Of a stretch of DNA of 64,000 nucleotides, positions 50,141 through 61,885 are shown piece by piece. A program made the translations under genes and the position numbers. The notes beneath the pieces were generated by a model that was not told the DNA's origin, ran no database searches, and saw only the letters and a program-made list of their open reading frames with translations. This DNA comes from Pipra filicauda (Eukaryota; Chordata; Aves; Passeriformes; Pipridae), in contig NW_024104401.1 of the NCBI RefSeq assembly GCF_003945595.2, positions 1,226,558-1,290,557 of the forward strand, read 5' to 3'. Position 1 is the stretch's first letter. Each line of letters opens with the position of its first letter.

Positions 50141-50583
50141 TGTAGAATCTGAGAATGGTTTGGGTTGGGAGGGACCTCAAAGCTCATCCAGTCCCATTCC
50201 CTGCCACGGGCAGGGACACCTTCCACTAGCCCAGGTTGGTCCAAGCCCCGTCCAACCTGGCCTTGGACACTCCCAGGGATGGGGCAGCCACAGCTTCTCT
50301 GGGCAGCCTGTGCCAGGGCCTCACCACCCTCACAGCCAAGAATTCCTTCCCAATATCCCCTCTGACAGTGGGAAGCCATTCCCCCTTTTCCTGTCCCTCC
50401 AGGCCCTTGCAAAAAGTCTTTCTCCATCTTTGTGGTCAGCTCCCTTCAGGCACTGGAAGGCCACAGTTAGGTCACCGCTGGGCCTTCTCTTTTCCAGGCT
50501 GAACAATCCCAGTTCTCCCAGCCTTTCCTCATAGGAGAGGTGCTCCAGCCCTCTGATCATCTTCGTGGCCTCCTCTGGGCAGT
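50141..50583 (-). mobile_element. CR1 LINE 3' fragment (about 440 bp, longest in window)
   Basis: TGTAGAATCTGAGAATGG, GGGTTGGGAGGGACCTC, CTTGGACACTCCCAGGGATG, TTCTCTTTTCCAGGCTGAAC, CAGCCTTTCCTCATAGGAGA, GGTGCTCCAGCCCTCTGATC. The copy is 5'-truncated and encodes no intact protein. Confidence 0.95.
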
Positions 50584-50929
50584 GGGGAGCTCTAAAACCT
50601 TAGGGTTCACCATTGTTTGGGGGTTTCCCTCTGAAATACTGCTGGCAATGCTGTTTAAAAAATTTGGGGCATATAGGGTTAGTGGGAAAGTACAATTTGT
50701 GGCATTCTTCAAGCTTTTTATTACATCTCTGGGGACTGTTTTCATTTCACATATTTGCACAGAACAAAAAGCTGGGATTTGTCTTGAGAAAAGACTTAAC
50801 CAGCTTACAGGGCTTGCAGTTGTCACCTTTAGGATCTTTATTCTCAGCTTAATAAGCCTTTTCTTAGTGCCCACAGTATCCCCCACCATTATGTGTCACA
50901 TAGTTTTTGCTTAACTTCATACGGAATAA

Positions 50930-51140
50930 ACCTCGGGTGTGATATATTTTATCGAGGGTACCTTAAAAATTATTAGATGGAGTGTCACGCAATGAAAACA
51001 TAAGTTGACTGCAATTTTCTGTGATATATAAGAGCCCACAGTTGCAGGATATTTATCTAGAAAGCCTGGAGTCAGTAAACCTTGATGTCTTGGCCAGGCT
51101 GGCCATTAATGTTGGGCAGCAATAAATCCTGCGGGTGTAT
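50930..51140. promoter_or_regulatory. Candidate conserved non-coding element
   Basis: Repeat-free, with GTGATATATTTTATCG, GTCACGCAATG, GGCCATTAATG and TGTATTAACAC motifs. Called from texture only. Confidence 0.3.
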
Positions 51141-51536
51141 TAACACTTGAAGGAGAGGTGCTGGTTACTCTGTGGCATCACTGGAGGGGTAACATAGAGG
51201 TGCAGAAAAAGCAGCTGCTTTGGAGCTGTTTTGGAGGGGATGCTGTCAGGAGAGAGGGAGAAAGGTGGAGAAGCTCCACTGAGTCTGAATTATGACGATA
51301 CTGGTGAGTGTCAGGCAAGGTGTGATTAATTTGAGAAGCACATTCAGCTCTGCACGTGTGAGTGATCTCTGTCCCTCATGCACAGTAGGGTTTTATTTCC
51401 CTTAAACACACAGCTGCGAAAGGAAAACTGGAAAATGGAATAGCAGAGCTAATGGTGGAGAAGGTCCTGGGCTGTGGGCTCCAGAAAACAGGTCCCTGAC
51501 AGTGCAAGGTGCTGCTGATGGGAAACCACCTTTATT

Positions 51537-51670
51537 TCACAGAATCCCAGAATGGTTTGGGTTGGAAGGGACCTTAAAGCCCATCCAGTCTCACCCCCTG
51601 CCATGGACAGGGACACCTCCCACTAGACCAGGTTGCTCCAAGCCCCGTCCAACCTGGCCTTGGACACTTG
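51537..51670 (-). mobile_element. CR1 LINE 3'-end fragment
   Basis: TCACAGAATCCCAGAATGG, GGGACCTTAAAGCCCATCC, CAAGCCCCGTCCAACCTGGC. Little diverged. It is the last CR1 copy before a 10-kb CR1-free stretch. Confidence 0.95.
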
Positions 51671-52009
51671 TAGGGGTTTGTGCCTTTTGGTGCTGGTGTT
51701 TTGGTCTGGTTTGGTTGAATAGGACTGACAGTAGGAGAAGTAACCTGAATTTGCCATGTTTATGCAGCATTGAATTGGCTTTCTCTGTCTCTTGGACAAA
51801 AGTCTGCAGGTTGAAGAGTGGGTCGAACACAGTCCACAGCCAGACAAATTCCCCATCAGACAGTAATGAAATCATTTCCAAGCTGGGTTACTACACTGCT
51901 CACTGAGGCAGCCCTGGAGCAGAGTCCAAGGCAAGACACGGGTTGGCTGATCTGTGGCTTTCCTGTGGGGCTGGTCTTCGTCCGTCAGGGATGTTTAACT
52001 TGTAAGAAG

Positions 52010-52245
52010 TAATAAGCTTAATAGGTTGACTTTATTTAATTATTAATGATCCCTTTCTGTCCTTACAGCTCATAAAACACCCTGTAGGTTGGCAAAACAC
52101 TCATAATATTGATCAGGAGCCAGAGAGATATTTATTTCCTCTTTGCCCCAGCGTGCATAAATCGTGGGCCTTTCCCCAGGCGGGCGGGATTTACAGTGGT
52201 CTGTTTCTGAAGAGCTTTTCCGTAATTAAGGAATAAATACCCTTT
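52010..52245. promoter_or_regulatory. Candidate conserved non-coding element
   Basis: Repeat-free, with TTTAATTATTAATGATCC, CATAATATTGATCAGG, GTGCATAAATCG (Cdx/Hox-type) and CCGTAATTAAGG motifs. Called from texture and motif density. Confidence 0.38.
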
Positions 52246-53759
52246 CGGTCTTTGTTTGCTGTCTGGAGCCCTCTTGTTTGCCAGGGACCTGCATATCCCT
52301 GGTGGGCTTGTGCACTCTCCCCCTTAGCAACGCGGCCGGGCAGAGAAGGCATGCGGGCTCGAACCACTCAGCTGCTAAGCACTGGCTGTGCAATACACCG
52401 GGGTCTTCTCCTGCAGAGAGAGGAAGCCCCTGTGTTTTCTCAGCATATTGTTCCCAGCTCCTCTTCCATGCCTCTCCTCCCAGTTCCTGCTTTGCTCGGG
52501 GCAGGAAGACACTTTGGAAATTCCTTGCTGCTAGCCCTTTCTTCTCGCCCTCGCTGCTTCTCCCCCCTTCGCTGTTGCAATTAAAAACATCGGGAACCCT
52601 TCCCAACATTTCAATCCCGTCCCTCCCTCCCTGATGTTTTTCTTTTACCCATCCCAACATTGCATCCCTATCAGGATCATCACAAAGGGGGCTGTTTAAA
52701 TGGGAAGCCCCAGCACAACCAGCTGCCCAGCACTGGCCATTAGGTGACGGCTTCTTGCAAGCTGGACCACGAAGCTAATGACACATTCTGGGGCTCTTCC
52801 AGGAGTTTGGGAGGTACAGGGGGTTAGATTTACTTCATTTTCTTGGAAGAGACACATTAACCTTGTCAGCTGGCCAACAGGAGAGAATATTTGGCAGTGC
52901 TGTTGCTGAGCTGGCCAGGTTACTACGGCGTTGAACGGTTGTACTTCAGTGAGCAACCAGAAATGGCAACACACGGGCACAGCACCTGCACAGCCACACT
53001 GGAGAGAACATTTAGAGGCCTCCTCTGTTACAGAATTAGTTTCTTTAGGAAGTGAGAAGAAAAGGTAAAAAATTTCAAGAACTTTTTGCTGTTGTCAGAG
53101 GTGTGGAGGATAAAACTTCACTTCAAAATGCCTGCACCAAGCCTGCGCACAGTGTTTCAGGTGGTGGGAAATCAGTGCTCTTCCATGATAAATACCTGCT
53201 GTCCATTGTCTTTTTGATTCAACCTTCAGAAATCGATCCAGCTTTTTAACAAACAGTGGGTAATTCTGGGTACTGAGCAAGGGACACAACATTTTTGTCA
53301 TCCTTGGTACTGCTCGGGCAAGAACAAGGCTGCTCTTGTGCTGGAGCTGTGGAATTTTGATGGCAAGTTCTCAGGGTCCCCATCCACATGATGTCCATCC
53401 ACACAATCAATTCTGGGTCACTGTAAGAACATGACTTTTTTTTCCACCCTGCAAATCCTTTTGGTGCTTGCCTTTCATACCTCCCCACCAAACATGTGTG
53501 AGGGACCATGGAAGTGAAGGCAGAGATGAACAGGAGCGAGGAGGAGTAAGGATGGAGGGTGGATACCAGCAACATGAGGCTCCTGGTTGGATTTGTTGGG
53601 TGTAAAACTCAGTGTGCTCTGTGGGGCTGAGGTTTGTAGGACATGGGCTCCTCAGGGAGCAACTCCAGTGCAAACCACAAGTGGGGAATGCGGTGCAGCT
53701 CCTGGAGCGAAGCTGTGCTGGAAGCAAATCTGCTTTTTCTATCCTCTGATGCTCCCTAG

Positions 53760-53990
53760 TTAGCCCTCCCCCCTCCCAGGGCCCAGTATTTATGTTTCCA
53801 GATAATAATGATGTGGTGTGGCTGGCAGAGTAATTTAAATAATTGGACATTATCTTGAGAAGCAAGCACCTAATTAGATCAAAATAAACTGAGAACTGAA
53901 ATTTTCATCTGTTTCTAATAACCCTTTACCTATGTACAGTATTACTGCCACAACAGAGATTTCATTATTCACACCACTGCGTGTACTTGG
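53760..53990. promoter_or_regulatory. Candidate conserved non-coding element
   Basis: Repeat-free, with CAGATAATAATG, AGTAATTTAAATAATTGG, CCTAATTAGATC and TTTCATTATTCAC motifs. Called from texture and homeodomain core density. Confidence 0.38.
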
Positions 53991-56900
53991 AGCTCACTGG
54001 TGATGGAGACTCCTGGAAGAGCAGAGAGCTTGGAGGGCTTTGGCCAAGGCTCAGTGACTCATTCTGGTTCCCCAGAGTATTTTGCCCCTTGTATTTGCCC
54101 CTTGTGTAACCAGTGAGGTTTGGAGTTTGTAGCAGCAAGCTGGGTTAGAACACAGAACTTTAGAGATAAAAGGCTCAAAGGAAGTCTTGGAACTCTGTTC
54201 TTAACTTCTCTAAGTTTATCTAGGAGGTTATAATCTATTCATTTTAATACAAATGAGGAAGAGGCAGTTCAGATGTTCTCCAGCATTTGGTAAATCATTG
54301 GGACCATCTGAGTGCATGGAGGTGTTGCCTCTCCAGCACACCAGCTCTTAATTTGGTCCTGAGAAAAGGACTCCGCTGTTGAAAGTTCACTCAAAGAGTC
54401 TTGTTTTGGCTTTGACAACTACAGCTGAAAATCTCTGGTACTGAGGGGGTGGTTTGGAGTTGCCAGGATTACAGCTAAGGGAAGAAAACGAGGGAAGTGT
54501 TTACTAGCCTTTATTTTTAGGGATTGGTTTGGTGTCTTTCTCCTGATGAGTTGCTCTTCCTCACACTTCCTTGTACTCTTATTCAGTTGATTTATTTAAA
54601 GGTATGTCAGTGCTGGCTGAAATGAAGCACTGTGCCTCCTCTTCCTGCTTATTGCTGACCGCTCCAATAATTCATTTTTTAGCTCATTAACTAAGAGGGG
54701 ATGTGAGCAGTGGTCCTCCAGGGAGCTGCAATGAGGTTAAGTGATCTACTGCTGACAACTCTGCTCTTGGACTGGCCTTCCTTGGGGGAAATGAAACCTC
54801 GACCAAGACAAGCTGTGGATCCCAGAAGTGAAATTGGGGCATCAGAGCAACAATTACAGTATTTATGTCTTGTTGTCAGGATTTGGGAGATGAATGCCAG
54901 CGGCAGAGCTGCAGCTGTCTCCCGGGAAAGTCCCCAGGACTTCCCATCCAAATTAAATGGTGTGTGCCAGAGATGGAGGGAGGATGTTTGTGGGCCTTGG
55001 CTTTCTAGATGCTCATTGGAAAACAGCCCCTCTGTGTTTTGGCTCTCCGTGAGGCCTGGGTGAGTGTGCTTCTCCTGCTACCTCTGATAAGGTTTAGTTT
55101 TCTACCCTAAAATCCAAATGCTGTGTCTTTCTTGTGCCCAGTTTGTGCTGTTGAATAAGATCTCACTCAGTAGCTGATGTCAGTGACGTGCTGCCCCAAA
55201 TGCCTGAGGCTTTTGAATCACCTTTATTTTGATTTGTGGTGTTTGCTGTGTTCCCACCACAACCCTTGATGTGACTCCAAAGGTGGAATTGGGTCTTAAC
55301 AAATGGAGCCTTTTGGTGCCCTGCGTGGTGAAGAAAAATCAGGCAGGTTTTCTGAAAAGGGAAACTGGAGTGAGGTGAAATAACCACGTGCAAAGGTTGG
55401 ATTTTTAGGTGAATGTAGCCCCGTGTCACAGCCTGCTGCTGGTGGCAGGGCCCTGCGCTGGCCTCAGCATCTCCTGAGGGATTCCATGTCTCCTTGGCTG
55501 TTCCCAGGCTCTACACCACACTTCCTCTGGTTAAGGGATGCATCCTGACCAGAGCACACAGTTAATGCAGAGCAGTTATGGGTGACTTGATCATGCTGGG
55601 GAGTGCCTTAAGGAGGGACCACTTGCATCGTCTCCATCCCTAATGCTGGTGCCATTATTTTCCCCTTCCTGTTCCATTTATTTTTAAAGGGTTTTCTTCC
55701 CCCAGCCTTTTGAGACAGTAGGATAAACCTGAGCAGGGCTGGAGCATCTTCATCCCTCTTTCTTGGAACCTCCCAAGGGCATCAGGACTGCCCGTGCGAC
55801 ACACGACAAATGAGAAATTCGTGCCAGTGAATTTGTAAACCAGCAGCCCAAAGCTTGGAAAGCTTCTGCCTGAACTAAGCTTTTATTCTCTGTATTTTAG
55901 TGCATATCACAGCGTCACTGTTACACTTTGAGGTGAATTGTGATTGGAAGTGGGAGACTTGTGTCAAACAGCTTGTTTTCTAAACAAAAAAAGGGCTTTT
56001 CTTGGAGCCGTGGTGATCACAACAGCCAGTGCTCTGAAAGGAGTCAGAAACTTCCTATCACTGAAAAGATGGTCTGGGGGAAAAGGGGATTCATTTGCAG
56101 ACTCTTGGCTAAAGAAAATTAACTGAATAGGTGTTTGAGGTATAGTTTGCCTTTAGGATGTATGGACATAGGAGAAATAAATGGCCAAAGCCCTGATGTG
56201 AGCTGCTGTGGGTGAACAGCACAGGTTGAATCACTTCACTTTCCAATGTGGCACGTTTTAAACAGGCAGTGGATGTATTGGTTATACTTTCCATACCTCT
56301 ATGTATGTTAAAAATCACATGAGATGTAAACATCCCTGGAGATAATCTAGGTGGATACTGGAAGTAGACCTGCTGCAAGAATGCCCATTTTATTGTAGAT
56401 AATTGCATGTTACTTTTTCCTTTTCATGGCACTAGTTCTGGTTTGTGTTTTTACCTTAAAAAAATACAAATAGAAAACCCATGAATTAAAGATTCTGATA
56501 ACTCCTTTTCTTCCTCCTCTCCATCTGGAATACCTGCAATGATACTCTGGTTATCAGATCTTGCCATCAAAGGTTAATTTGCAACTCCCCAAACGGGTCG
56601 TTGTGGGGGGAGGTTGGTGTGTCTTTTAGCTTGCAGGAGTCATTCAGAGGTTTGATCTAAAAGAGCACTCTCTGTGTTAATTTTCTGTTTGCACTTTTGC
56701 TCTGAATAAAAGCCCCGGACCTGTTTTAGGATAAATTGTGGTCGGGGTAGGGAAGCACAAGCTTTGGGAAGCTGTGCCTGAAAGCATCCAGGCAGGTCAA
56801 AGCAAGGTCACTCCACATGTCCCAGGAAATGATGCAAAACTAATCCAGATTTGCTGGTGGAAGGAGCTGTTTACATAAGTATTTAAAAACAGATTAGGGC

Positions 56901-57727
56901 TAACCTGACACTAGATTACTGGGAGCAGTGTAAACACGGCTGAAAGGCGTAAACAGAGCTTGGCCTTTTGTACTCCAGGGGGGAGAATCTGTCACCAGGA
57001 CCAGGGTCCTGGCTCAGGTGATGTGTATGGCTCTCACAGGCTGAACAGATTACCTGAGGTACCTCTAAATGGGACTTTGTCTGGGGCTGGATCTCTCACA
57101 TCCTATAATTGTATGCTAATTTTTTTAATGGCAACTGGAGGGACTTGTTTGTAGCCCTTGTTCTCCTGTAACTTGAGAGCACCCAGAAAGCTTTTGATAG
57201 TTCTTTGATATATCAGGAGGCAAAGGCGCTTCAAAGGATTGGTTTGGTGGTTTGAATTTTGGAAAAACAAACAGAGGAACCATCCATATGCCTTTGGAAA
57301 CGTTACTGAACTTGGAGAAGGACAAAGCACCCCTGTTTGTTTACTTCTGCTCTGAGATACAAAAATTGGATGTATTTTGTGCAATGTATTTTTCCAGCCC
57401 GACCGTAAGGTGGAACCAGGCTGTCTGTGTGTCTTTGGTCTTTGTGACAGTGAGGGCTCTTGCACTGACCTCTTGCCAGCCCAGGGTTTTTTAAGACCTC
57501 CCGGCTGTTGTGACCTTACAGCCCTGTGGGCACAGCATCCATCCAGGAGGATCTTGGGCACTGCAGTAGCACGACTCAGTAACAATAAGGCGGGCAACAC
57601 AAGTACTGCTGCAAACACAAGGTTTGGGCGAGCTGTTTCTGTGAGGGCTTTCTTGCCAGAAATTCTCAGGGGGAAATAACCTCCTCGTTGGTTAAGCACC
57701 GTTTGCTGCGGCGCCAGGTGAGAGTGA

Positions 57728-58671
<944 letters not shown>

Positions 58672-58789
58672 GGAGCTCCCTCGTGCATTCGCTGAGTTAC
58701 ATCCGCAGCCTCACATCCCTCCATCCCCATCACAGCTCCGCTCTGTGAGTCTGGTAACTCTCCTTTTCCCTTTTCCCTTCGGTGCACCC

Positions 58790-59090
58790 CTGTCCCATCC
58801 GGAACGCGGAGAGCGCGAGGGGATGAGGAGGAGCCCGGGGGCTGCCGGGAAGGCCGTTGTTTCAGTGACAGCTCCGGAAGGACGGGGACGAGCGGGCGAG
58901 GGCGCGCGGGTTGAGCGGGACACGCCGCGCGTGGCACCGGGACCATGGGAGCGCGGCCGCCCCGGAGCAGGGACACGGAGCAGGGACACGGAGCAGGGAC
59001 ACGGAGCAGGGACACGCGGCCTCCCGGCCTGAGGGAAGGGCGGAGGGAGAGGCGAGCGAGAGGAGGAGGAAGGAGAGCCGGTGACTTCCC
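58790..59090. other. CpG-rich patch (possible CpG island) in the 3' UTR
   Basis: High GC with many CpGs, including GCGCGCGGG, GCCGCGCGTGG and a GCGGCCGC site at 58953-58960. It abruptly gives way to AT-rich UTR at about 59100. It may be an orphan CpG island, or may simply extend the GC-rich last exons. Confidence 0.65.
58963..59014 (+). repeat. 13-bp tandem repeat, four copies, in the 3' UTR
   Basis: The unit CGGAGCAGGGACA is repeated four times without mismatch, inside the CpG-rich first part of the AGAP1 3' UTR. Perfect copies suggest a young or polymorphic minisatellite. Confidence 0.92.
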
Positions 59091-59592
59091 GTGACTGACA
59101 GTTAAGCACATCAGTACATTTCACCTCTGCCGAGCGCCGCGCCTGGATTCCATTCTCTTCTCTGAAGAGCTTGACGGCATAAATCAGAAGCAAGCACAGA
59201 GTTTGTCAGGTTTGAAGCTCCTATGATGGTATGTGTCAAATCAGTTGTAGCTAATCTGTCCGGGGAGAATACTGGCTTCATTACACTTGTATAGTTGAGT
59301 TCTTCCAGCATTACCGCTGTTTAATAGAACATGATTAGTCATCACGGAGAAAAAAGCATATTAGCTGAGGAGGTAGTTACATGGCACGCTTCGGTGATTG
59401 CTTGGATGTGATTGCAATATTCTTAGAAGCATCATATTATCTCAGACATGTTCTTTCAAGCCCTTGGAGCCCTCCTTTCTAAATTCACTGTCATAATTTA
59501 GTATCTGTTTAATTTTTCAGTCCAAAGAGAGGAAATGAGTTGCTGAGTGTTATTTGACTGCAGTCTCCTTGGTGTAAAAACAAAATGGAAAA

Positions 59593-59598
59593 AATAAA
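59593..59598 (+). terminator. AGAP1: Candidate polyadenylation signal AATAAA (proximal)
   Basis: Canonical AATAAA hexamer 922 bases after the AGAP1 stop, in AT-rich sequence. Use is unproven; a second hexamer lies 85 bases downstream, with a T-rich run at 59701-59712 that could serve as the downstream U-rich element. Confidence 0.45.
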
Positions 59599-59677
59599 TA
59601 AGAGTAACTCCGAAACACAAAAAGGAATAATGAATAGCGCTATGGAAAAAAACATTTCAAGTACATTTAGTGAAATT

Positions 59678-59683
59678 AATAAA
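59678..59683 (+). terminator. AGAP1: Candidate polyadenylation signal AATAAA (second)
   Basis: Canonical AATAAA hexamer, followed within about 20-30 bases by a run of T residues, the usual arrangement of a signal and its U-rich downstream element. Of the two hexamers this one has the better context. Confidence 0.5.
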
Positions 59684-60119
59684 CGCATTAAAGGCTAATA
59701 TTTTTTTTTTTCAGCCAGCAGAAATAGGTTCTGTCATTTTGCCAAGGTAAATTGTGTTGAGTTTTTGGTCACTCCTGTGATGCATAGCCTAACTTATACA
59801 GATTTTTGTATTGTGTCTCTAGATTCTATGTATGTAAAATCTATTTGAATTTAAAAAAAAAACATAAATATACATTGGATTTTTTTTTTGTACAGAAAAT
59901 GACATCTCTGTTAATTTATAAACTGTAATGGATGTGAACTAAATAATGTGCAACTAGTTAGGATCTGTGGGCTACGGGTCATTGTACATCAATAATATTC
60001 CCAGCAGTGACTCTCGTTTCCAAAGCCTGTGAGGAACATATCAGGAGGAGATCAGGGCACACTTGGCATGGAAAAAAAAAAGTGTGTGAGACCTTTTAGA
60101 AAGGAAAAAGAGGCTGTTT

Positions 60120-60460
60120 CTTAGCGCTGTAAATCTATTTTAGCCCAGAAGTCAGGAAGCTTTCACAAGCCAAGACAAAAAGCCCTGTTGTGGCCGGGGG
60201 AAGATCAGGTTTGATTAAGCTCAGAATTGATAGCCTTCAGCGGGCAGGGCACGGCTGAGCTCCACTCCCAACCTGGCTGCTTCCGGCAAGAAAAATGGCT
60301 TGTGAAAGTAGCCTGGACAGTTCATTTGAATCCCAGGTTTTAATACTTGATTGGATTATTTTGGTCTTACCAGGCAGATCCCGGCTTCTGCTGTTTTCCC
60401 AGTAGTGGGATTCTGGCGCAGGGAAGCAGCTTGCAGGGGTTTTGGCAGGCAGGAAAGTGA
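60120..60460. promoter_or_regulatory. Candidate conserved element downstream of AGAP1
   Basis: Repeat-free block just past the AGAP1 3' UTR with TTTGATTAAGC, TTTAATACTTGATTGG and retained isolated CpGs. It could belong to a longer 3' UTR or be an intergenic element. Confidence 0.28.
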
Positions 60461-60762
60461 TTTTTTTTTTTTGAAGTGGCATACAGCAGTGTGAAGATGG
60501 GGGAAGGGCATATCACGGAGAGAGTTGAAAACTCAACTGAATTCTGTGGCAAAGGAGCAATTATGTGAAGGCAGTGAGGTGCACACAGCATGGTAATTTG
60601 CAAATCTACCTGCTCGGATGTCTTTCCCAAGCCTTCGGTGGTGCTCTTCCTTGGGGCTCTGGATTTCACTCAGCACACAGTGGCAGGAGCGTGGCAATTG
60701 CCAAGTAAACTCCATGTGGACAAAATGCAAAGGGAAAAAACGTGATCTGGTTGTCTTAAGGG

Positions 60763-60779
60763 AAAAAAAAAAAAAAAAA
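60763..60779. repeat. A17 homopolymer
   Basis: Uninterrupted run of 17 A; no transposon body recognised before it. Confidence 0.85.
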
Positions 60780-61110
60780 CCAGCAAATTATGGATTTGAT
60801 GTAAATTATTAAATTGCGGTAGAAAAACAAGCCTCAAGGTGGAAGTACAGGAGTATTGACCAGCTTTTCCTCTTTGGAGGTGTCCTCCTTTTGTACTTGG
60901 TTACTATATAGACCTTTGATGCTTTCTGGGGAGGGAATCTTCCTTTGCCTGGCCTAGGCTGGCTGAGGCAGAGCAAGGACACAGCTGAGTCCCTTCAGAC
61001 TGGGATAATTTTAAATATTCTTTTTTTTTTTTTTTAATTAAGGAAAGGTGTCTGTTGTAATTGCTATTTCTCCATCATTCCTGTGCAGCTCCCTGATCTT
61101 TGGTACTCAC

Positions 61111-61138
61111 GGGTGGTCCTTCGGCGACGGGACCACCC
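61111..61138. repeat. Perfect 9-bp inverted repeat (hairpin)
   Basis: GGGTGGTCC (61111-61119) and its exact reverse complement GGACCACCC (61130-61138) flank a 10-base loop TTCGGCGACG. It is a GC-rich stem in AT-rich surroundings. No poly-T follows, so it does not look like a Pol III terminator. Confidence 0.7.
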
Positions 61139-61809
61139 ACCCAACGTGCAGCTGACGGGGGTGCTGTGAAGCCACTGCGTCTTGGTGCTCATGAGCTTTA
61201 TATCCCTGCAGGGAAACCCAGCAGGGATTCGGGAATGGCAATCCCAGAGGTGCTAGAGCTGCCTGCTGTTCCCCTGGGAGCATCAAGGGCATTTATTTGT
61301 ATCCGAAAACCAAGTCCAGCGTTTCAAACCCACGGAAGGCAGATCTGCCGCCGTTGAGTTCTCAGTGCATGTTCCATTTCAGAGCTGGTTTTTTCCAAAC
61401 TAAAGTTATTTTCTGTACATAATTTAATGCTCTCTTTGGGCCACCTTCCTCTTACAAAGCTGAGAGTGATGTTTGGGAAACAAGGGCAACCAGGCTGTCA
61501 CGCAGATTTCGGGTATATCAGTTATAAGCTCCTTTCATAAAAATTTTCTGAGGGCGACCCTTGAAAAAACACAGAATGTTTTTAAGAAAGGAAATTCCAG
61601 TGTATTCCAGGAAAAATTAGATATCCAGGCTAACCAACTAATATTTTAATTGAGCGGTAACACAGTTGTTTTTAACCTAAACGTATTTTTCCCTTGGAGG
61701 TGTAAAAGTGTAACTATGTTGGAGCAGTGTAGGAATATGTGATGGCTTCCCCAGGCACATCGGGGTCTGCGGGGAGGATTCCTGGTGGTGGATGCGGTGG
61801 CAGCAGGAA

Positions 61810-61885
61810 ATCATAGAATATCCTGAGTTGGAAGGGACCCTCTGGGTGAGATCACCCAGCGCTGTCTCTCCGGGTCAGGAGACAC
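61810..61885 (-). mobile_element. CR1 LINE 3' tail
   Basis: ATCATAGAATATCCTGAG then TTGGAAGGGACCC and CACCCAGCGCTGTC, reverse orientation. Confidence 0.8.

Larger units (their letters stand above)
58672..60000 (+). other. AGAP1: AGAP1 3' UTR (end approximate)
   Basis: Untranslated sequence after the stop has two parts. From 58672 to about 59090 it is GC- and CpG-rich and includes a 13-bp tandem repeat. From about 59100 to 60000 it is AT-rich, free of CR1, and reads like a conserved vertebrate 3' UTR with T-runs and TGTA motifs (possible Pumilio or CPEB contacts). Two canonical AATAAA signals are present at 59593-59598 and 59678-59683. The sequence to about 59.99 kb has the same character, so a longer transcript using a variant signal is possible. 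The exact cleavage site cannot be fixed from sequence alone. Confidence 0.65.
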
